Assembly: GCA_035626595.1 (NCBI GenBank)
Contig: DASPNJ010000046.1
Span: 33,685-97,684, forward strand
Direction: 5' to 3'
DNA from: JAQGMV01 sp035626595
GTDB lineage: Bacteria > Pseudomonadota > Gammaproteobacteria > Burkholderiales > SG8-41
DNA length: 64,000 nucleotides
Shown: in pieces, positions 19,958-29,061 of the stretch
How positions within the stretch are numbered: position 1 is the first letter of the stretch
Layout of the letters: each line of letters opens with the position of its first letter
Notes under the pieces: model-generated
What the model saw: the letters and a program-made list of their open reading frames with translations, nothing else
What the model was told of the DNA's origin: nothing
Database searches by the model: none
Position numbers and translations under genes: made by a program

Positions 19958-21007
19958 ATGGAATTCCTCGGCGCGCTCGAGCAGTTCTTCGGTCCGGCCT
20001 GGCCGGCCGTTTGGACGCTCACGAAAATCGGCGTGATCGTCGCGCCGCTCATGCTCGCCGTCGCCTACCTCACGCTGTGGGAGCGCAAAGTCATCGGCTG
20101 GATGCAGGTGCGGCTGGGGCCGAACCGCGTCGGTCCCAAAGGGTTGTTGCAGCCGATCGCGGACGGGCTGAAGCTCCTGCTGAAGGAGATCATCGTCCCG
20201 GCGGGCGCGAACAAGTTTCTGTTCGTGCTGGCGCCCGTGATGGCGATCATGCCGGCACTCGCCGCGTGGGCCGTCGTCCCGTTCTCGCCGGAGCTGGTGC
20301 TTTCGAACATCGACGCGTCCCTCCTGTACATCCTCGCGATCACGTCGATGGGTGTCTATGGCGTGATCATCGCCGGCTGGGCGTCGAACTCGAAATACGC
20401 GTTCCTCGGCGCGATGCGCTCGGCGGCACAGATCGTCTCCTACGAGATCGCGATGGGCTTCGCGCTGGTCGGCGTGCTGATGGCCTCGCAAAGCCTGAAC
20501 CTCGGCGAGATCGTGCGCGGGCAGCAGGGCGCCTATGGCTTGCTCAACTGGTTCCTGATTCCGCTGTTTCCGCTGTTCCTCACCTACCTGATCGCCGGCG
20601 TGGCCGAGACGAACCGGGCGCCGTTCGACGTGGCCGAGGGCGAGTCCGAAATCGTCGCCGGGTTCCATGTCGAGTATTCCGGCATGGCCTTCGCGGTGTT
20701 CTTCCTGGCCGAATACGCCAACATGATCCTGATCTCGACGCTGTGCTCGATCATGTTTCTGGGCGGATGGCTTTCGCCGTTCCCGGCGTCCTGGCCGTGG
20801 ATCGGACAGGCGCATCCCTTCTGGCTGTTCCTCAAGCTCTTCCTCGTCGTGTCGAGCTTCCTGTGGTTCCGCGCGACGTTTCCGCGTTACCGCTACGACC
20901 AGATCATGCGTCTGGGATGGAAGGTGTTCATCCCGGTGACGCTGGTGTGGATCGTGGTGCTCGGCGTCTGGATGCAGACGCCGCTCTGGGTGTGGTGGCA
21001 ATCATGA
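19958..21007 (+). CDS. nuoH: NADH-quinone oxidoreductase subunit H
   Basis: Membrane subunit linking the quinone cavity to the proton-pumping arm; 349 aa with about eight helices. Family signatures are WERKVIGWMQVRLGPNRVGP near residue 45, the acidic loop ETNRAPFDVAEGESEIVAGF and the C-terminal RYRYDQIMRLGWK. The ATGA overlap with nuoI supports translational coupling. Confidence 0.97.
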   Translation: MEFLGALEQFFGPAWPAVWTLTKIGVIVAPLMLAVAYLTLWERKVIGWMQVRLGPNRVGPKGLLQPIADGLKLLLKEIIVPAGANKFLFVLAPVMAIMPALAAWAVVPFSPELVLSNIDASLLYILAITSMGVYGVIIAGWASNSKYAFLGAMRSAAQIVSYEIAMGFALVGVLMASQSLNLGEIVRGQQGAYGLLNWFLIPLFPLFLTYLIAGVAETNRAPFDVAEGESEIVAGFHVEYSGMAFAVFFLAEYANMILISTLCSIMFLGGWLSPFPASWPWIGQAHPFWLFLKLFLVVSSFLWFRATFPRYRYDQIMRLGWKVFIPVTLVWIVVLGVWMQTPLWVWWQS

Positions 21008-21492
21008 GTAAAGTCCGAGAGTTCTTCCGGACGTTCATGCTCGCCGAGCTCGTGAAAGGCATGATGCTCACCGGCCGGCACATGTTCGCGCGCAAGATCA
21101 CGGTGCAGTTCCCGGAGGAGAAGACGCCGCAGAGCCCGCGGTTCCGGGGGCTGCACGCGCTGCGCCGCTACCCGAACGGCGAGGAACGCTGTATCGCGTG
21201 CAAGCTCTGCGAGGCGGTGTGCCCGGCGCTCGCGATCACGATCGAGTCGGAGGAACGTCCCGACGGCACGCGCCGCACGACGCGCTACGACATCGATCTC
21301 ACCAAGTGCATTTTCTGCGGCTTCTGCGAAGAGTCCTGCCCGGTCGACTCCATCGTCGAGACGCGCATCCTCGAGTACCACGGCGAGAAGCGCGGCGACT
21401 TGATCTACACGAAACCCATGCTGCTCGCGATCGGGGACATGTACGAAGCCGAGATCGCGAAAGACCGCGCGGCGGACGCGCCGTACCGATGA
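21004..21492 (+). CDS. nuoI: NADH-quinone oxidoreductase subunit I
   Basis: Ferredoxin-like subunit carrying two [4Fe-4S] clusters (N6a/N6b). Two C-x2-C-x2-C-x3-CP motifs are visible: CIACKLCEAVCP near residue 63 and CIFCGFCEESCP near 102. It is 162 aa from ATG 21004, which overlaps the nuoH stop. The stop overlaps the nuoJ start (GATGA). Confidence 0.97.
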   Translation: MSKVREFFRTFMLAELVKGMMLTGRHMFARKITVQFPEEKTPQSPRFRGLHALRRYPNGEERCIACKLCEAVCPALAITIESEERPDGTRRTTRYDIDLTKCIFCGFCEESCPVDSIVETRILEYHGEKRGDLIYTKPMLLAIGDMYEAEIAKDRAADAPYR

Positions 21493-22118
21493 CCTTCGAG
21501 TCGTTCGTCTTCTATTTCTTCTCGGCGGTGCTGCTGTTCGCGGCGCTGCGGACGGTCACGTCGCGCAATCCGGTGCACGCGGCGCTGTTCCTCGTGCTCG
21601 CGTTTTTCACTTCAGCGGGGCTGTGGATCCAGCTCCAGGCCGAGTTTCTGGCGATCGCACTCGTGCTCGTGTACGTGGGCGCGGTGATGGTGCTCTTCCT
21701 GTTCGTGGTGATGATGCTCGACATCAACATCGCGCGCATGCGCGCCGGCTTCTGGAGCTACCTGCCGCTCGGCGCGGTGGTCGCGCTGCTGCTGGTCGCG
21801 GAGATGGCGCTCATCCTCGCGTCCGGCTACTTCACGAAGGAGAACATGCCGCCGCCGGACGCGCTACCGGCCGGCTACAGCAATACGAAGGAGCTCGGGC
21901 GGCTGCTCTATACCGAGTACGTCTATCCGTTCGAGATCGCCGCCGTGATCCTGCTCGTCGCCATCGTCGCGGCCATCGCCCTCACGTTGCGCCGGCGCAA
22001 GGACACGAAGGGCATCGATGCGGCCGCGCAAATCAGCGTCCGTCGCGAGGACCGCGTGCGCATCGTCTCCATGCCGGCGGAGAAAAAAGAGCGCCCGGGC
22101 GAGAAGGCCGGCGCATGA
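21489..22118 (+). CDS. nuoJ: NADH-quinone oxidoreductase subunit J
   Basis: Membrane subunit, 209 aa with five predicted helices; the third helix segment YVGAVMVLFLFVVMMLD is the family hallmark. The C-terminal 40 residues are hydrophilic and charged, more extended than the minimal family core. ATG 21489 overlaps the nuoI stop; the TGA overlaps nuoK. Confidence 0.95.
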   Translation: MTFESFVFYFFSAVLLFAALRTVTSRNPVHAALFLVLAFFTSAGLWIQLQAEFLAIALVLVYVGAVMVLFLFVVMMLDINIARMRAGFWSYLPLGAVVALLLVAEMALILASGYFTKENMPPPDALPAGYSNTKELGRLLYTEYVYPFEIAAVILLVAIVAAIALTLRRRKDTKGIDAAAQISVRREDRVRIVSMPAEKKERPGEKAGA

Positions 22119-22417
22119 GCCTGTCCCACTATCTCGTGCTCGCGGCGATCCTTTTCGCGATCTCCGTGGTCGGGATCTTCCTCAACCGCAAGAACGTCAT
22201 CATCCTGCTGATGGCGATCGAGCTCATGCTGCTTGCGGTCAACATGAACTTCATCGCCTTCTCGCATTTCCTCGACGACACGGCGGGTCAGGTTTTCGTG
22301 TTCTTCATACTGACCGTCGCAGCCGCCGAGTCCGCGATCGGTCTCGCGATCCTCGTCGTGCTCTTCCGCAACATCAACACGATCCACGTCGAAGACCTCG
22401 ACCGGCTGAAGGGATGA
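22115..22417 (+). CDS. nuoK: NADH-quinone oxidoreductase subunit K
   Basis: Small antiporter-like (MrpC-type) membrane subunit, 100 aa, three helices. The conserved membrane glutamates are in MAIELMLLAVNMN and VAAAESAIGLAI. ATG 22115 overlaps the nuoJ stop; nuoL starts 10 bp after the stop. Confidence 0.96.
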   Translation: MSLSHYLVLAAILFAISVVGIFLNRKNVIILLMAIELMLLAVNMNFIAFSHFLDDTAGQVFVFFILTVAAAESAIGLAILVVLFRNINTIHVEDLDRLKG

Positions 22418-22427
22418 CGTAGTCGCG

Positions 22428-24488
22428 ATGACCGCAATGCAGAAGCTCTACCTCCTCGTGCCGCTGGCGCCGCTGGCGGGCTCGATCATCGCGGGGCTGT
22501 TCGGCTGGGTGATCGGGCGCCGCGGCGCGCACTGGGTGACCATCCTCGGGATGATCGTGTGCACGGTCGCCTCCGGCGTCGTGTACTACGACGTGCTCCA
22601 GAACAACACCGTCTACAACGGCGCGGTGTACACCTGGCTCTCCTCGGGCAATACGGACTTCCAGATCGGATTCCTGATCGACCGGCTGTCCGCGACGATG
22701 ATGGTCGTCGTGTCGTTCGTGTCGCTCATGGTGCACGTGTACACGATCGGCTACATGGCCGACGACCCCGGATACCAGCGCTTCTTCTCCTACATCTCGC
22801 TCTTCACCTTCTCGATGCTCATGCTGGTCATGAGCAACAACTTCCTGCAGCTATTCTTCGGCTGGGAAGCGGTGGGGCTGGTGTCCTATCTCCTGATCGG
22901 CTTCTGGTACACGCGGCCCACGGCGATTTACGCGAACCTGAAGGCGTTTCTCGTAAACCGCGTCGGCGATTTCGGCTTCCTGCTGGGCATCGCACTGATC
23001 CTGATGTATTTCGGGACGCTCGACTACGCGGCCGTGTTCGGCAACGCGCGCATGCTTGCCGGCAACACGATCGAGATCATTCCCGGCGCCGTGTGGTCGC
23101 TGATGACGGTGATCTGCATCCTGCTCTTCATCGGCGCCATGGGCAAATCGGCCCAGTTCCCGTTGCACGTCTGGTTGCCCGATTCGATGGAGGGCCCGAC
23201 ACCGATCTCGGCGCTGATCCATGCTGCGACGATGGTGACAGCCGGCATTTTCATGGTCGCGCGGATGTCGCCGCTCTTCGAGCTCTCCGAGACCGCGCTC
23301 TCTGTGGTGATCGTCATCGGCGCGATCACCACGTTCTTCATGGCGCTGGTGGCGATCGTTCAGAACGACATCAAGCGGGTCGTTGCGTACTCGACGCTTT
23401 CCCAACTCGGCTACATGACCGTGGCGCTCGGCGCTTCGGCGTACGCCGCCGGTATCTTCCACCTCGCGACCCACGCGTTCTTCAAGGCGGTGCTCTTCCT
23501 GGGTGCCGGCTCGGTCATCATAGCCATGCACCACGAGCAGGACATGCGGCGCATGGGCGGCTTGCGCAAGTACATGCCGATTACCTACGCGACGATGTTC
23601 ATCGCCGCGGTCTCGAGCGCGGGCATTCCGGGCCTGGCGGGTTTCTTCTCGAAGGAATCGATCATCGAGGCCGCGCGGCTTTCGCAGATCCCGGGCGCCG
23701 GATTCGCGTACTTCTGCGTCGCGGCCACCGTGTTCGTCACCGCGCTTTACACCTTCAGGCTCATTTTCATGACCTTCCACGGACCCGAGCGCTTCCGCGA
23801 GCCGGCGGTGGCGGATACGCGCGGCGAGCACGGCCATGGCGAGCACGCGGCGACCGAGCACGACGAAGGCCAACACGCGCCGCGCGAGCACGCTCACGGG
23901 CACCACGCGCCGCACGAGTCGCCATGGGTCGTGACGGTGCCGCTGATCGCGCTCGCGATCCCGTCCGTCGCCGCGGGTTGGGTGATCGGGCCCGTGCTCT
24001 TCGGCGGCTATTTCGGGAACTCGATCGTCGTCGCGCCGGCGCACGACGTGCTCGCGAAAATCGCGCAGGAGTTTCACGGCGTGCTCGGGATGATGGCGCA
24101 CGCGCCTGCGACGCTGCCGTTCTGGCTCGCGCTCGCGGGCATCGGCGCTGCGGTTTACCTCTACCTGATTCGGCCGGACCTGCCGGCGGTCATCAGGTCG
24201 CGCTTCGAGCTCGTCTACCGCATCCTCGAGCGCAAGTACGGCTTCGACGAGCTGTATTCGTGGCTCTTCGCCGGCGGCGCGCGCCTGCTCGGCACCGGCC
24301 TGTGGAAAGGCGGGGACGTCGGCGTCATCGACGGTGTCTTCGTGAACGGCTCGGCGAAGCTCGTGGCCCTATGGGCCGTGGTGATGCGTCGCATGCAGTC
24401 GGGCTACATCTACCACTACGCGTTCGCGATGATCTTCGGGATCCTCGTTCTGCTCACGCTGGTGGTCTACGAGTACGTCTACCACTAA
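22428..24488 (+). CDS. nuoL: NADH-quinone oxidoreductase subunit L
   Basis: Largest antiporter-like proton-pumping subunit at the distal end of the membrane arm; 686 aa with about 14-16 helices and the C-terminal lateral helix. Recognisable motifs are FFGWEAVGLVSYLLIGFW, GAMGKSAQFPLHVWLPDSM and AATMVTAGIFMVAR. A His/Glu-rich hydrophilic loop (about residues 465-500) precedes PHESPWVVTVPL; such loops are common in betaproteobacterial NuoL. Confidence 0.97.
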   Translation: MTAMQKLYLLVPLAPLAGSIIAGLFGWVIGRRGAHWVTILGMIVCTVASGVVYYDVLQNNTVYNGAVYTWLSSGNTDFQIGFLIDRLSATMMVVVSFVSLMVHVYTIGYMADDPGYQRFFSYISLFTFSMLMLVMSNNFLQLFFGWEAVGLVSYLLIGFWYTRPTAIYANLKAFLVNRVGDFGFLLGIALILMYFGTLDYAAVFGNARMLAGNTIEIIPGAVWSLMTVICILLFIGAMGKSAQFPLHVWLPDSMEGPTPISALIHAATMVTAGIFMVARMSPLFELSETALSVVIVIGAITTFFMALVAIVQNDIKRVVAYSTLSQLGYMTVALGASAYAAGIFHLATHAFFKAVLFLGAGSVIIAMHHEQDMRRMGGLRKYMPITYATMFIAAVSSAGIPGLAGFFSKESIIEAARLSQIPGAGFAYFCVAATVFVTALYTFRLIFMTFHGPERFREPAVADTRGEHGHGEHAATEHDEGQHAPREHAHGHHAPHESPWVVTVPLIALAIPSVAAGWVIGPVLFGGYFGNSIVVAPAHDVLAKIAQEFHGVLGMMAHAPATLPFWLALAGIGAAVYLYLIRPDLPAVIRSRFELVYRILERKYGFDELYSWLFAGGARLLGTGLWKGGDVGVIDGVFVNGSAKLVALWAVVMRRMQSGYIYHYAFAMIFGILVLLTLVVYEYVYH

Positions 24489-24512
24489 GAAAAGAAGAAC
24501 GGAAACGTAACC

Positions 24513-26003
24513 ATGCAGGGGTCGCACCTACTGTCCCTCGCGATCTGGGTACCGATCGTGTCGGGCCTTGCCGTGCTGATGACCGGCTCGGACCGTCACG
24601 CGGGCGCCGCGCGCGTGATCGCGCTCGTGGGGGCGATACTCGGGTTCCTCGTGACGATCCCGCTGTATCTGCGGTTCGATCTGAACGCCGGCGGCTTCCA
24701 GTTCATGTACATCAAGCCGTGGATCGAAGCGTTCAACGTGAATTACCACCTCGGGATCGACGGCATCGCGCTTTTGATGATCCTGCTGAACAGCTTCACG
24801 ACGGTGCTGGTGGTGATCGCCGGCTGGCAGGTGATCGAAAAACGCGTGGCGCAGTATCTCGCGTCGTTCCTGTTTCTGTCCGGGTTCATGAACGGCGTGT
24901 TCTCGGCGCTGGACGCGCTGCTTTTCTTCGTGTTTTTCGAGGCCACCCTCATTCCGATGTTCGTCATCATCGGGGTGTGGGGCGGCCCCAATCGCGTGTA
25001 CGCCGCGTTCAAGTTCTTTCTGTACACGCTGGTCGGCTCGCTGCTCATGCTGGTCGCGCTGATCTACCTCTACACGGTGTCGGGTGGAAGCTTCGCCCTG
25101 CCGGTGTGGTACGAGCTGCCGCTGCCGCTCGATGCACAGATCCTGATCTTCCTGGCGATGTTCGCCGCCTTCGCGGTCAAGGTGCCGATGTGGCCGGTGC
25201 ACACCTGGCTGCCGGACGCCCACGTGGAGGCCCCGACCGGGGGCTCGGTGGTCCTCGCTGCGATCATGCTGAAGCTCGGCGGCTTCGGCTTTCTGCGCCT
25301 GTCGCTGCCTATCGTGCCCGATGCAAGCCACCACCTCGCGTGGTTCGTGATCGCGCTGTCGTTGATCGCGGTCGTGTACATCGGGCTCGTGGCGCTCGTG
25401 CAGTCCGACATGAAAAAGCTCATCGCCTATTCGTCGATCTCGCACATGGGGTTCGTCACGCTCGGCATGTTCGTGTTCAACTCGCAGGGCATCGAGGGCG
25501 CCGTCATCCAGATGGTTTCCCACGGCTTCATTTCGGGCGCGCTGTTCCTGTGCGTGGGTGTGCTCTACGACCGATTGCACTCGCGGCAGATCGCAGACTA
25601 TGGCGGCGTCGTGAACCGCATGCCGGTATTCGCCGCGCTCTTCATGCTCTTCGCCATGGCGAACTCGGGCCTGCCGGGCACCAGCGGCTTCGTCGGCGAG
25701 TTCATGGTGATCATGGGGTCGGTGAAGGTGAATTTCTGGTATGCGTTCGCAGCGGCGACTACGCTCGTTTTCGGCGCGGCCTATACGCTCTGGATGTACA
25801 AGCGCGTGATCTTCGGTGCCGTCGCCAATGACCACGTCGCGCATCTTTCCGACATCAATCTCCGCGAGTTCCTGGTGCTCGGGCTGCTCGCCATCGCCGT
25901 GCTCTGGATGGGCATCCACCCGGCGCCGTTCGCGGACGTGCTGCATGTCACCGTTGACGAGCTGATCGGCCACGTGAACGAATCGAAGATCCCGGTCCAG
26001 TAG
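24513..26003 (+). CDS. nuoM: NADH-quinone oxidoreductase subunit M
   Basis: Antiporter-like proton-pumping subunit; 496 aa. The segment FFVFFEATLIPMFVIIGVWG holds the conserved membrane Glu, KVPMWPVHTWLPDAHVEAPT the loop with the conserved Lys, and AYSSISHMGFV the second Lys region. It starts with ATG 24513, 25 bp after nuoL. Confidence 0.97.
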   Translation: MQGSHLLSLAIWVPIVSGLAVLMTGSDRHAGAARVIALVGAILGFLVTIPLYLRFDLNAGGFQFMYIKPWIEAFNVNYHLGIDGIALLMILLNSFTTVLVVIAGWQVIEKRVAQYLASFLFLSGFMNGVFSALDALLFFVFFEATLIPMFVIIGVWGGPNRVYAAFKFFLYTLVGSLLMLVALIYLYTVSGGSFALPVWYELPLPLDAQILIFLAMFAAFAVKVPMWPVHTWLPDAHVEAPTGGSVVLAAIMLKLGGFGFLRLSLPIVPDASHHLAWFVIALSLIAVVYIGLVALVQSDMKKLIAYSSISHMGFVTLGMFVFNSQGIEGAVIQMVSHGFISGALFLCVGVLYDRLHSRQIADYGGVVNRMPVFAALFMLFAMANSGLPGTSGFVGEFMVIMGSVKVNFWYAFAAATTLVFGAAYTLWMYKRVIFGAVANDHVAHLSDINLREFLVLGLLAIAVLWMGIHPAPFADVLHVTVDELIGHVNESKIPVQ

Positions 26004-26007
26004 ATAT

Positions 26008-27474
26008 ATGGAATTCATAAGCCCGCTCTGGCCCGCCTATCCCGAGCTCTTCCTGCTCGGCGCGGTCTGCGTGATCCTCGTGGCGGACCTTTTCGTGGCG
26101 GACGAGAACCGGATCGTGAGCTACGGCCTCACGCTCGCCGCACTTGCCGGCACCGTCGTCGTGATCTGGGCCAACGCGCCGGTGCGCGCGGTGTACACGT
26201 TCAGCAACATGTTCGTCGGCGACTTGATGGGCTCTGTGCTGAAGCTCTTCGTCTGCATCGCCGTCATGATGGTGCTGGTGTACTCGAGACCGTACGCCTC
26301 TCTGCGCGGGATGTTCCGCGGAGAGTTTTTCGCGCTCGCCCTGTTCTCCACGCTCGGCATGTTCGTCATGATCTCGGCGAACCACCTGCTGCTGCTGTAC
26401 CTGGGCCTCGAGCTCATGACGCTTTCGCTGTATGCGATGGTCGCGCTGCAGCGCGATTCCGCGACGGCGACCGAAGCCGCCATGAAGTACTTCGTGTTGG
26501 GCGCGCTTGCTTCCGGGATGCTGCTCTACGGCATGTCGATGCTGTACGGGGCGACCGGAACGCTCGACATCGGCGAGCTCGCCACGGTCATCGGCGAGGG
26601 CGGCGTGCTGGGGACCGTGCTGCTGCTCGGGCTCGTTTTCGTGGTGGCCGGTCTCGGCTTCAAGCTCGGCGCGGTGCCATTCCACATGTGGATCCCCGAC
26701 GTGTATCACGGCGCCCCGACCGCCGTGACGCTGTTCGTCGCGAGCGCGCCGAAGATCGCCGCATTCGCCTTCGTCATCAGACTGCTGGGTCAGGCGCTCG
26801 GGGCCGAGATCGTGATGGACGAATGGCGCCAGATGCTCATGGTGATGGCGGTGCTCTCGCTCGTGATCGGCAACGTCACCGCGATCGTCCAGTCGAACCT
26901 GAAGCGCATGCTCGCGTATTCGACGATCTCGCACATGGGTTTCGTGCTGCTCGGCATCCTCTCGGGCGACGAGAACGGCTACAGCGCGGCGATGTTCTAC
27001 GTGCTCACCTACGTCTTCATGACGCTCGGCGCGTTCGGCATGATCCTGCTGCTGTCCCGGGCCGGCTTCGAAGCCGAGAACCTCGACGATTTCAAGGGAC
27101 TCAACCAGCGCAGCGCGTGGTACGCATTCCTCATGCTGCTGCTCATGTTCTCGATGGTGGGCATTCCGCCGACGGTCGGCTTCTACGCGAAGCTCGCGGT
27201 GCTGCAGGCGCTGCTCGGGCTGGGAGACGTCGGCATTGCGCTGGCGGTCATCGCGATCCTGTTCTCGGCCGTAGGCGCGTTCTACTACCTGCGCGTGGTC
27301 AAGCTCATGTATTTCGATGCACCCGAGGACGTTGCCCCGATCGCCCCGCGGGCGGACGTGAAAGTCCTCATGAGCCTGAACGGGCTGGCGATGCTGTATT
27401 TCGGCATCGTTCCGGGTCCGCTGATGGCCCTGTGCTTGTATTCGATACAGGCGTCGGTTACCGGCGCCTATTAA
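26008..27474 (+). CDS. nuoN: NADH-quinone oxidoreductase subunit N
   Basis: Third antiporter-like subunit and last gene of the operon; 488 aa. Motifs include LYLGLELMTLSLYAMVAL, KLGAVPFHMWIPDVYHGAPT and MLAYSTISHMGFVLLG. Only 4 bp separate it from nuoM. No gene for a DUF2818 protein, often found after nuoN in related genomes, is present; a Nudix gene follows at 54 bp. Confidence 0.97.
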   Translation: MEFISPLWPAYPELFLLGAVCVILVADLFVADENRIVSYGLTLAALAGTVVVIWANAPVRAVYTFSNMFVGDLMGSVLKLFVCIAVMMVLVYSRPYASLRGMFRGEFFALALFSTLGMFVMISANHLLLLYLGLELMTLSLYAMVALQRDSATATEAAMKYFVLGALASGMLLYGMSMLYGATGTLDIGELATVIGEGGVLGTVLLLGLVFVVAGLGFKLGAVPFHMWIPDVYHGAPTAVTLFVASAPKIAAFAFVIRLLGQALGAEIVMDEWRQMLMVMAVLSLVIGNVTAIVQSNLKRMLAYSTISHMGFVLLGILSGDENGYSAAMFYVLTYVFMTLGAFGMILLLSRAGFEAENLDDFKGLNQRSAWYAFLMLLLMFSMVGIPPTVGFYAKLAVLQALLGLGDVGIALAVIAILFSAVGAFYYLRVVKLMYFDAPEDVAPIAPRADVKVLMSLNGLAMLYFGIVPGPLMALCLYSIQASVTGAY

Positions 27475-27528
27475 CCGCGGATCTCACCGGGCGCGATTTA
27501 CCGCGCCCACGCAACGAGAAAAAGCCTG

Positions 27529-28089
27529 ATGGCAGAGCACGATCGCGATTACAGCGAGACGATGGTGTCGTCGCGCACGGTATACAGCGGCGTGCTGCTG
27601 AACGTCGTCGCGGACGAAGTGCGGCTGCCGAACGGCAGGACGGCCGTGCGCGAGTACATCCACCATCCGGGCGCGTGCATGATGCTCGCCTTCGTGGACG
27701 AGCAGACGATCCTCTTCGAGCGGCAGTTCCGGTATCCGATGCGGCGGCACTTCATCGAGGTGCCGGCAGGGAAGATCGAACCGGGCGAGGACCCGCTCGT
27801 CACCGCGCAACGGGAGCTCAAAGAGGAGTGCGGCTACGAAGCCGCGGAGTGGCGGCACCTGGCGACGCTGCATCCCTGCATCGGGTATGCCGACGAGCAC
27901 ATCGAGCTTTATCTCGCGCGCGGGCTCACGCACGTCGGCGGCGAGCTGGATGACGAGGAATTTCTGGACGTTTTCCCGCTCACGATCCGCGAGGCGCTCG
28001 CGTGGGTGCGCGACGGCCGCATCACCGAAGCGAAGGCGATCACCGCGCTCCTGTGGGCGGACCGGATCGCGCGCGGCGAGTGGACGTAG
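27529..28089 (+). CDS. Nudix hydrolase, ADP-ribose pyrophosphatase type
   Basis: Predicted to hydrolyse ADP-ribose or a related nucleoside diphosphate sugar in the cytoplasm. The Nudix box is complete at residues 81-103: G81, five residues, E87, seven residues, then R95-E96-L-K-E99-E100-C-G102. The upstream RQFRYP and EVPAGK segments are typical of the NudF/ADPRase subfamily. It is 186 aa, in the same direction as nuo and 54 bp downstream. A GGGCGCG/CGCGCCC stem in the gap has no T run. The precise substrate cannot be read from sequence. Confidence 0.9.
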   Translation: MAEHDRDYSETMVSSRTVYSGVLLNVVADEVRLPNGRTAVREYIHHPGACMMLAFVDEQTILFERQFRYPMRRHFIEVPAGKIEPGEDPLVTAQRELKEECGYEAAEWRHLATLHPCIGYADEHIELYLARGLTHVGGELDDEEFLDVFPLTIREALAWVRDGRITEAKAITALLWADRIARGEWT

Positions 28090-28116
28090 CGGCGCTCGCC
28101 TGAAGGCCCGGGCGGC

Positions 28117-28989
28117 TTAAGCGCGGACGCGGGTGCTGCGCGCCGCGGGGACGATCACGGTGTCCTCGAGCGGGATGGGGCGACTGAAGAGATAGCCTTG
28201 GCCGTATTGTGCGCCCATCTCGGTCAGGAGCTTCAGCACTTCGGGCGTTTCGATCCATTCGGCCACGACCTGCTTCGATAGGCCGTTCGCCACGTCGTTC
28301 AGCGCGCGCACGAAAAGCCGGCTCCCCTCGTCGGTAGCGAGGTCGCGTATGAAGCTGCCGTCGATCTTCAGATAATCGACCTCGAAGCGCTTCAGGTAGT
28401 AGAACGAGCTGAAGCCCGCGCCGAAGTCGTCCAGCGCGAAGCGGCAGCCCATCTCCTTCAGCCGGTTGATGAACGTGAGCGTCACGTCGATCTCCGACAT
28501 GGCCGCGGTCTCCGTGATCTCGAACACGAGCTGGCTCGGATCCACGCCGCTCGTCTTGAGCAGCCCCAGAACACGCTTCACCCACCGCTGGTCGGAGATC
28601 GACACGCGCGAGAGATTCACGAAATAGCGCAGCTTCTTGCCGATCTGGTTGTGCTGCCGCATGAAGAGCAGCAGCTTCTCGATCACCTGCAGATCGACTT
28701 CCTGTACCAGCGAGAGCGACTCGGCGAGCTCGATGAACGCGGACGGCAGAACGTAGCCGCCGTCGTCGTCGCGCAGCCGCACCAGGATCTCGTGGTGCAC
28801 CGGTTTCTGGTCGCGGAGTCGCACCACGGGTTGGGCGAAGAGCGTAATCCGGTCGTCGTCGAGTGAATCGCGCAGGCGCTTGGCCCAGTGGATACGCTTG
28901 TGCGTGCTGCGCAGATTGTCCGAAGCCTGGTCGAAGAGCACGTGGCGGTTGCGTCCGAGCTCCTTCGCCTGGTACATCGCGATGTCCAC
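28117..28989 (-). CDS. C-terminal fragment: end of GGDEF plus complete EAL domain
   Basis: If reinitiated at GTG 28989 this gives 290 aa with a full EAL phosphodiesterase domain. Catalytic positions look intact: E67 (HHEILVRL, an EIL variant of EAL), N125, E157, D187-D188 in LDDFGAGFSS, K208 in YLKIDGSF, E244 and Q264. AEWIET replaces the usual AEGVET. It would hydrolyse cyclic-di-GMP if expressed. No clear ribosome-binding site precedes 28989, so separate expression is uncertain. Confidence 0.55.
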   Translation of the reverse strand: MDIAMYQAKELGRNRHVLFDQASDNLRSTHKRIHWAKRLRDSLDDDRITLFAQPVVRLRDQKPVHHEILVRLRDDDGGYVLPSAFIELAESLSLVQEVDLQVIEKLLLFMRQHNQIGKKLRYFVNLSRVSISDQRWVKRVLGLLKTSGVDPSQLVFEITETAAMSEIDVTLTFINRLKEMGCRFALDDFGAGFSSFYYLKRFEVDYLKIDGSFIRDLATDEGSRLFVRALNDVANGLSKQVVAEWIETPEVLKLLTEMGAQYGQGYLFSRPIPLEDTVIVPAARSTRVRA

Positions 28990-29061
28990 GTTCGAGAAAA
29001 GCCCGGGTACGTCGGAGCCGTGAAAGGGAAAAAGCGCGATGCCGATCGACGCGCTCAGGTT

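Noticed and set aside
23815..23930. His-rich loop in NuoL as an unusual metal-binding insertion
   Set aside because: Similar His/Glu-rich loops before the PHESPW segment are common in betaproteobacterial NuoL proteins.
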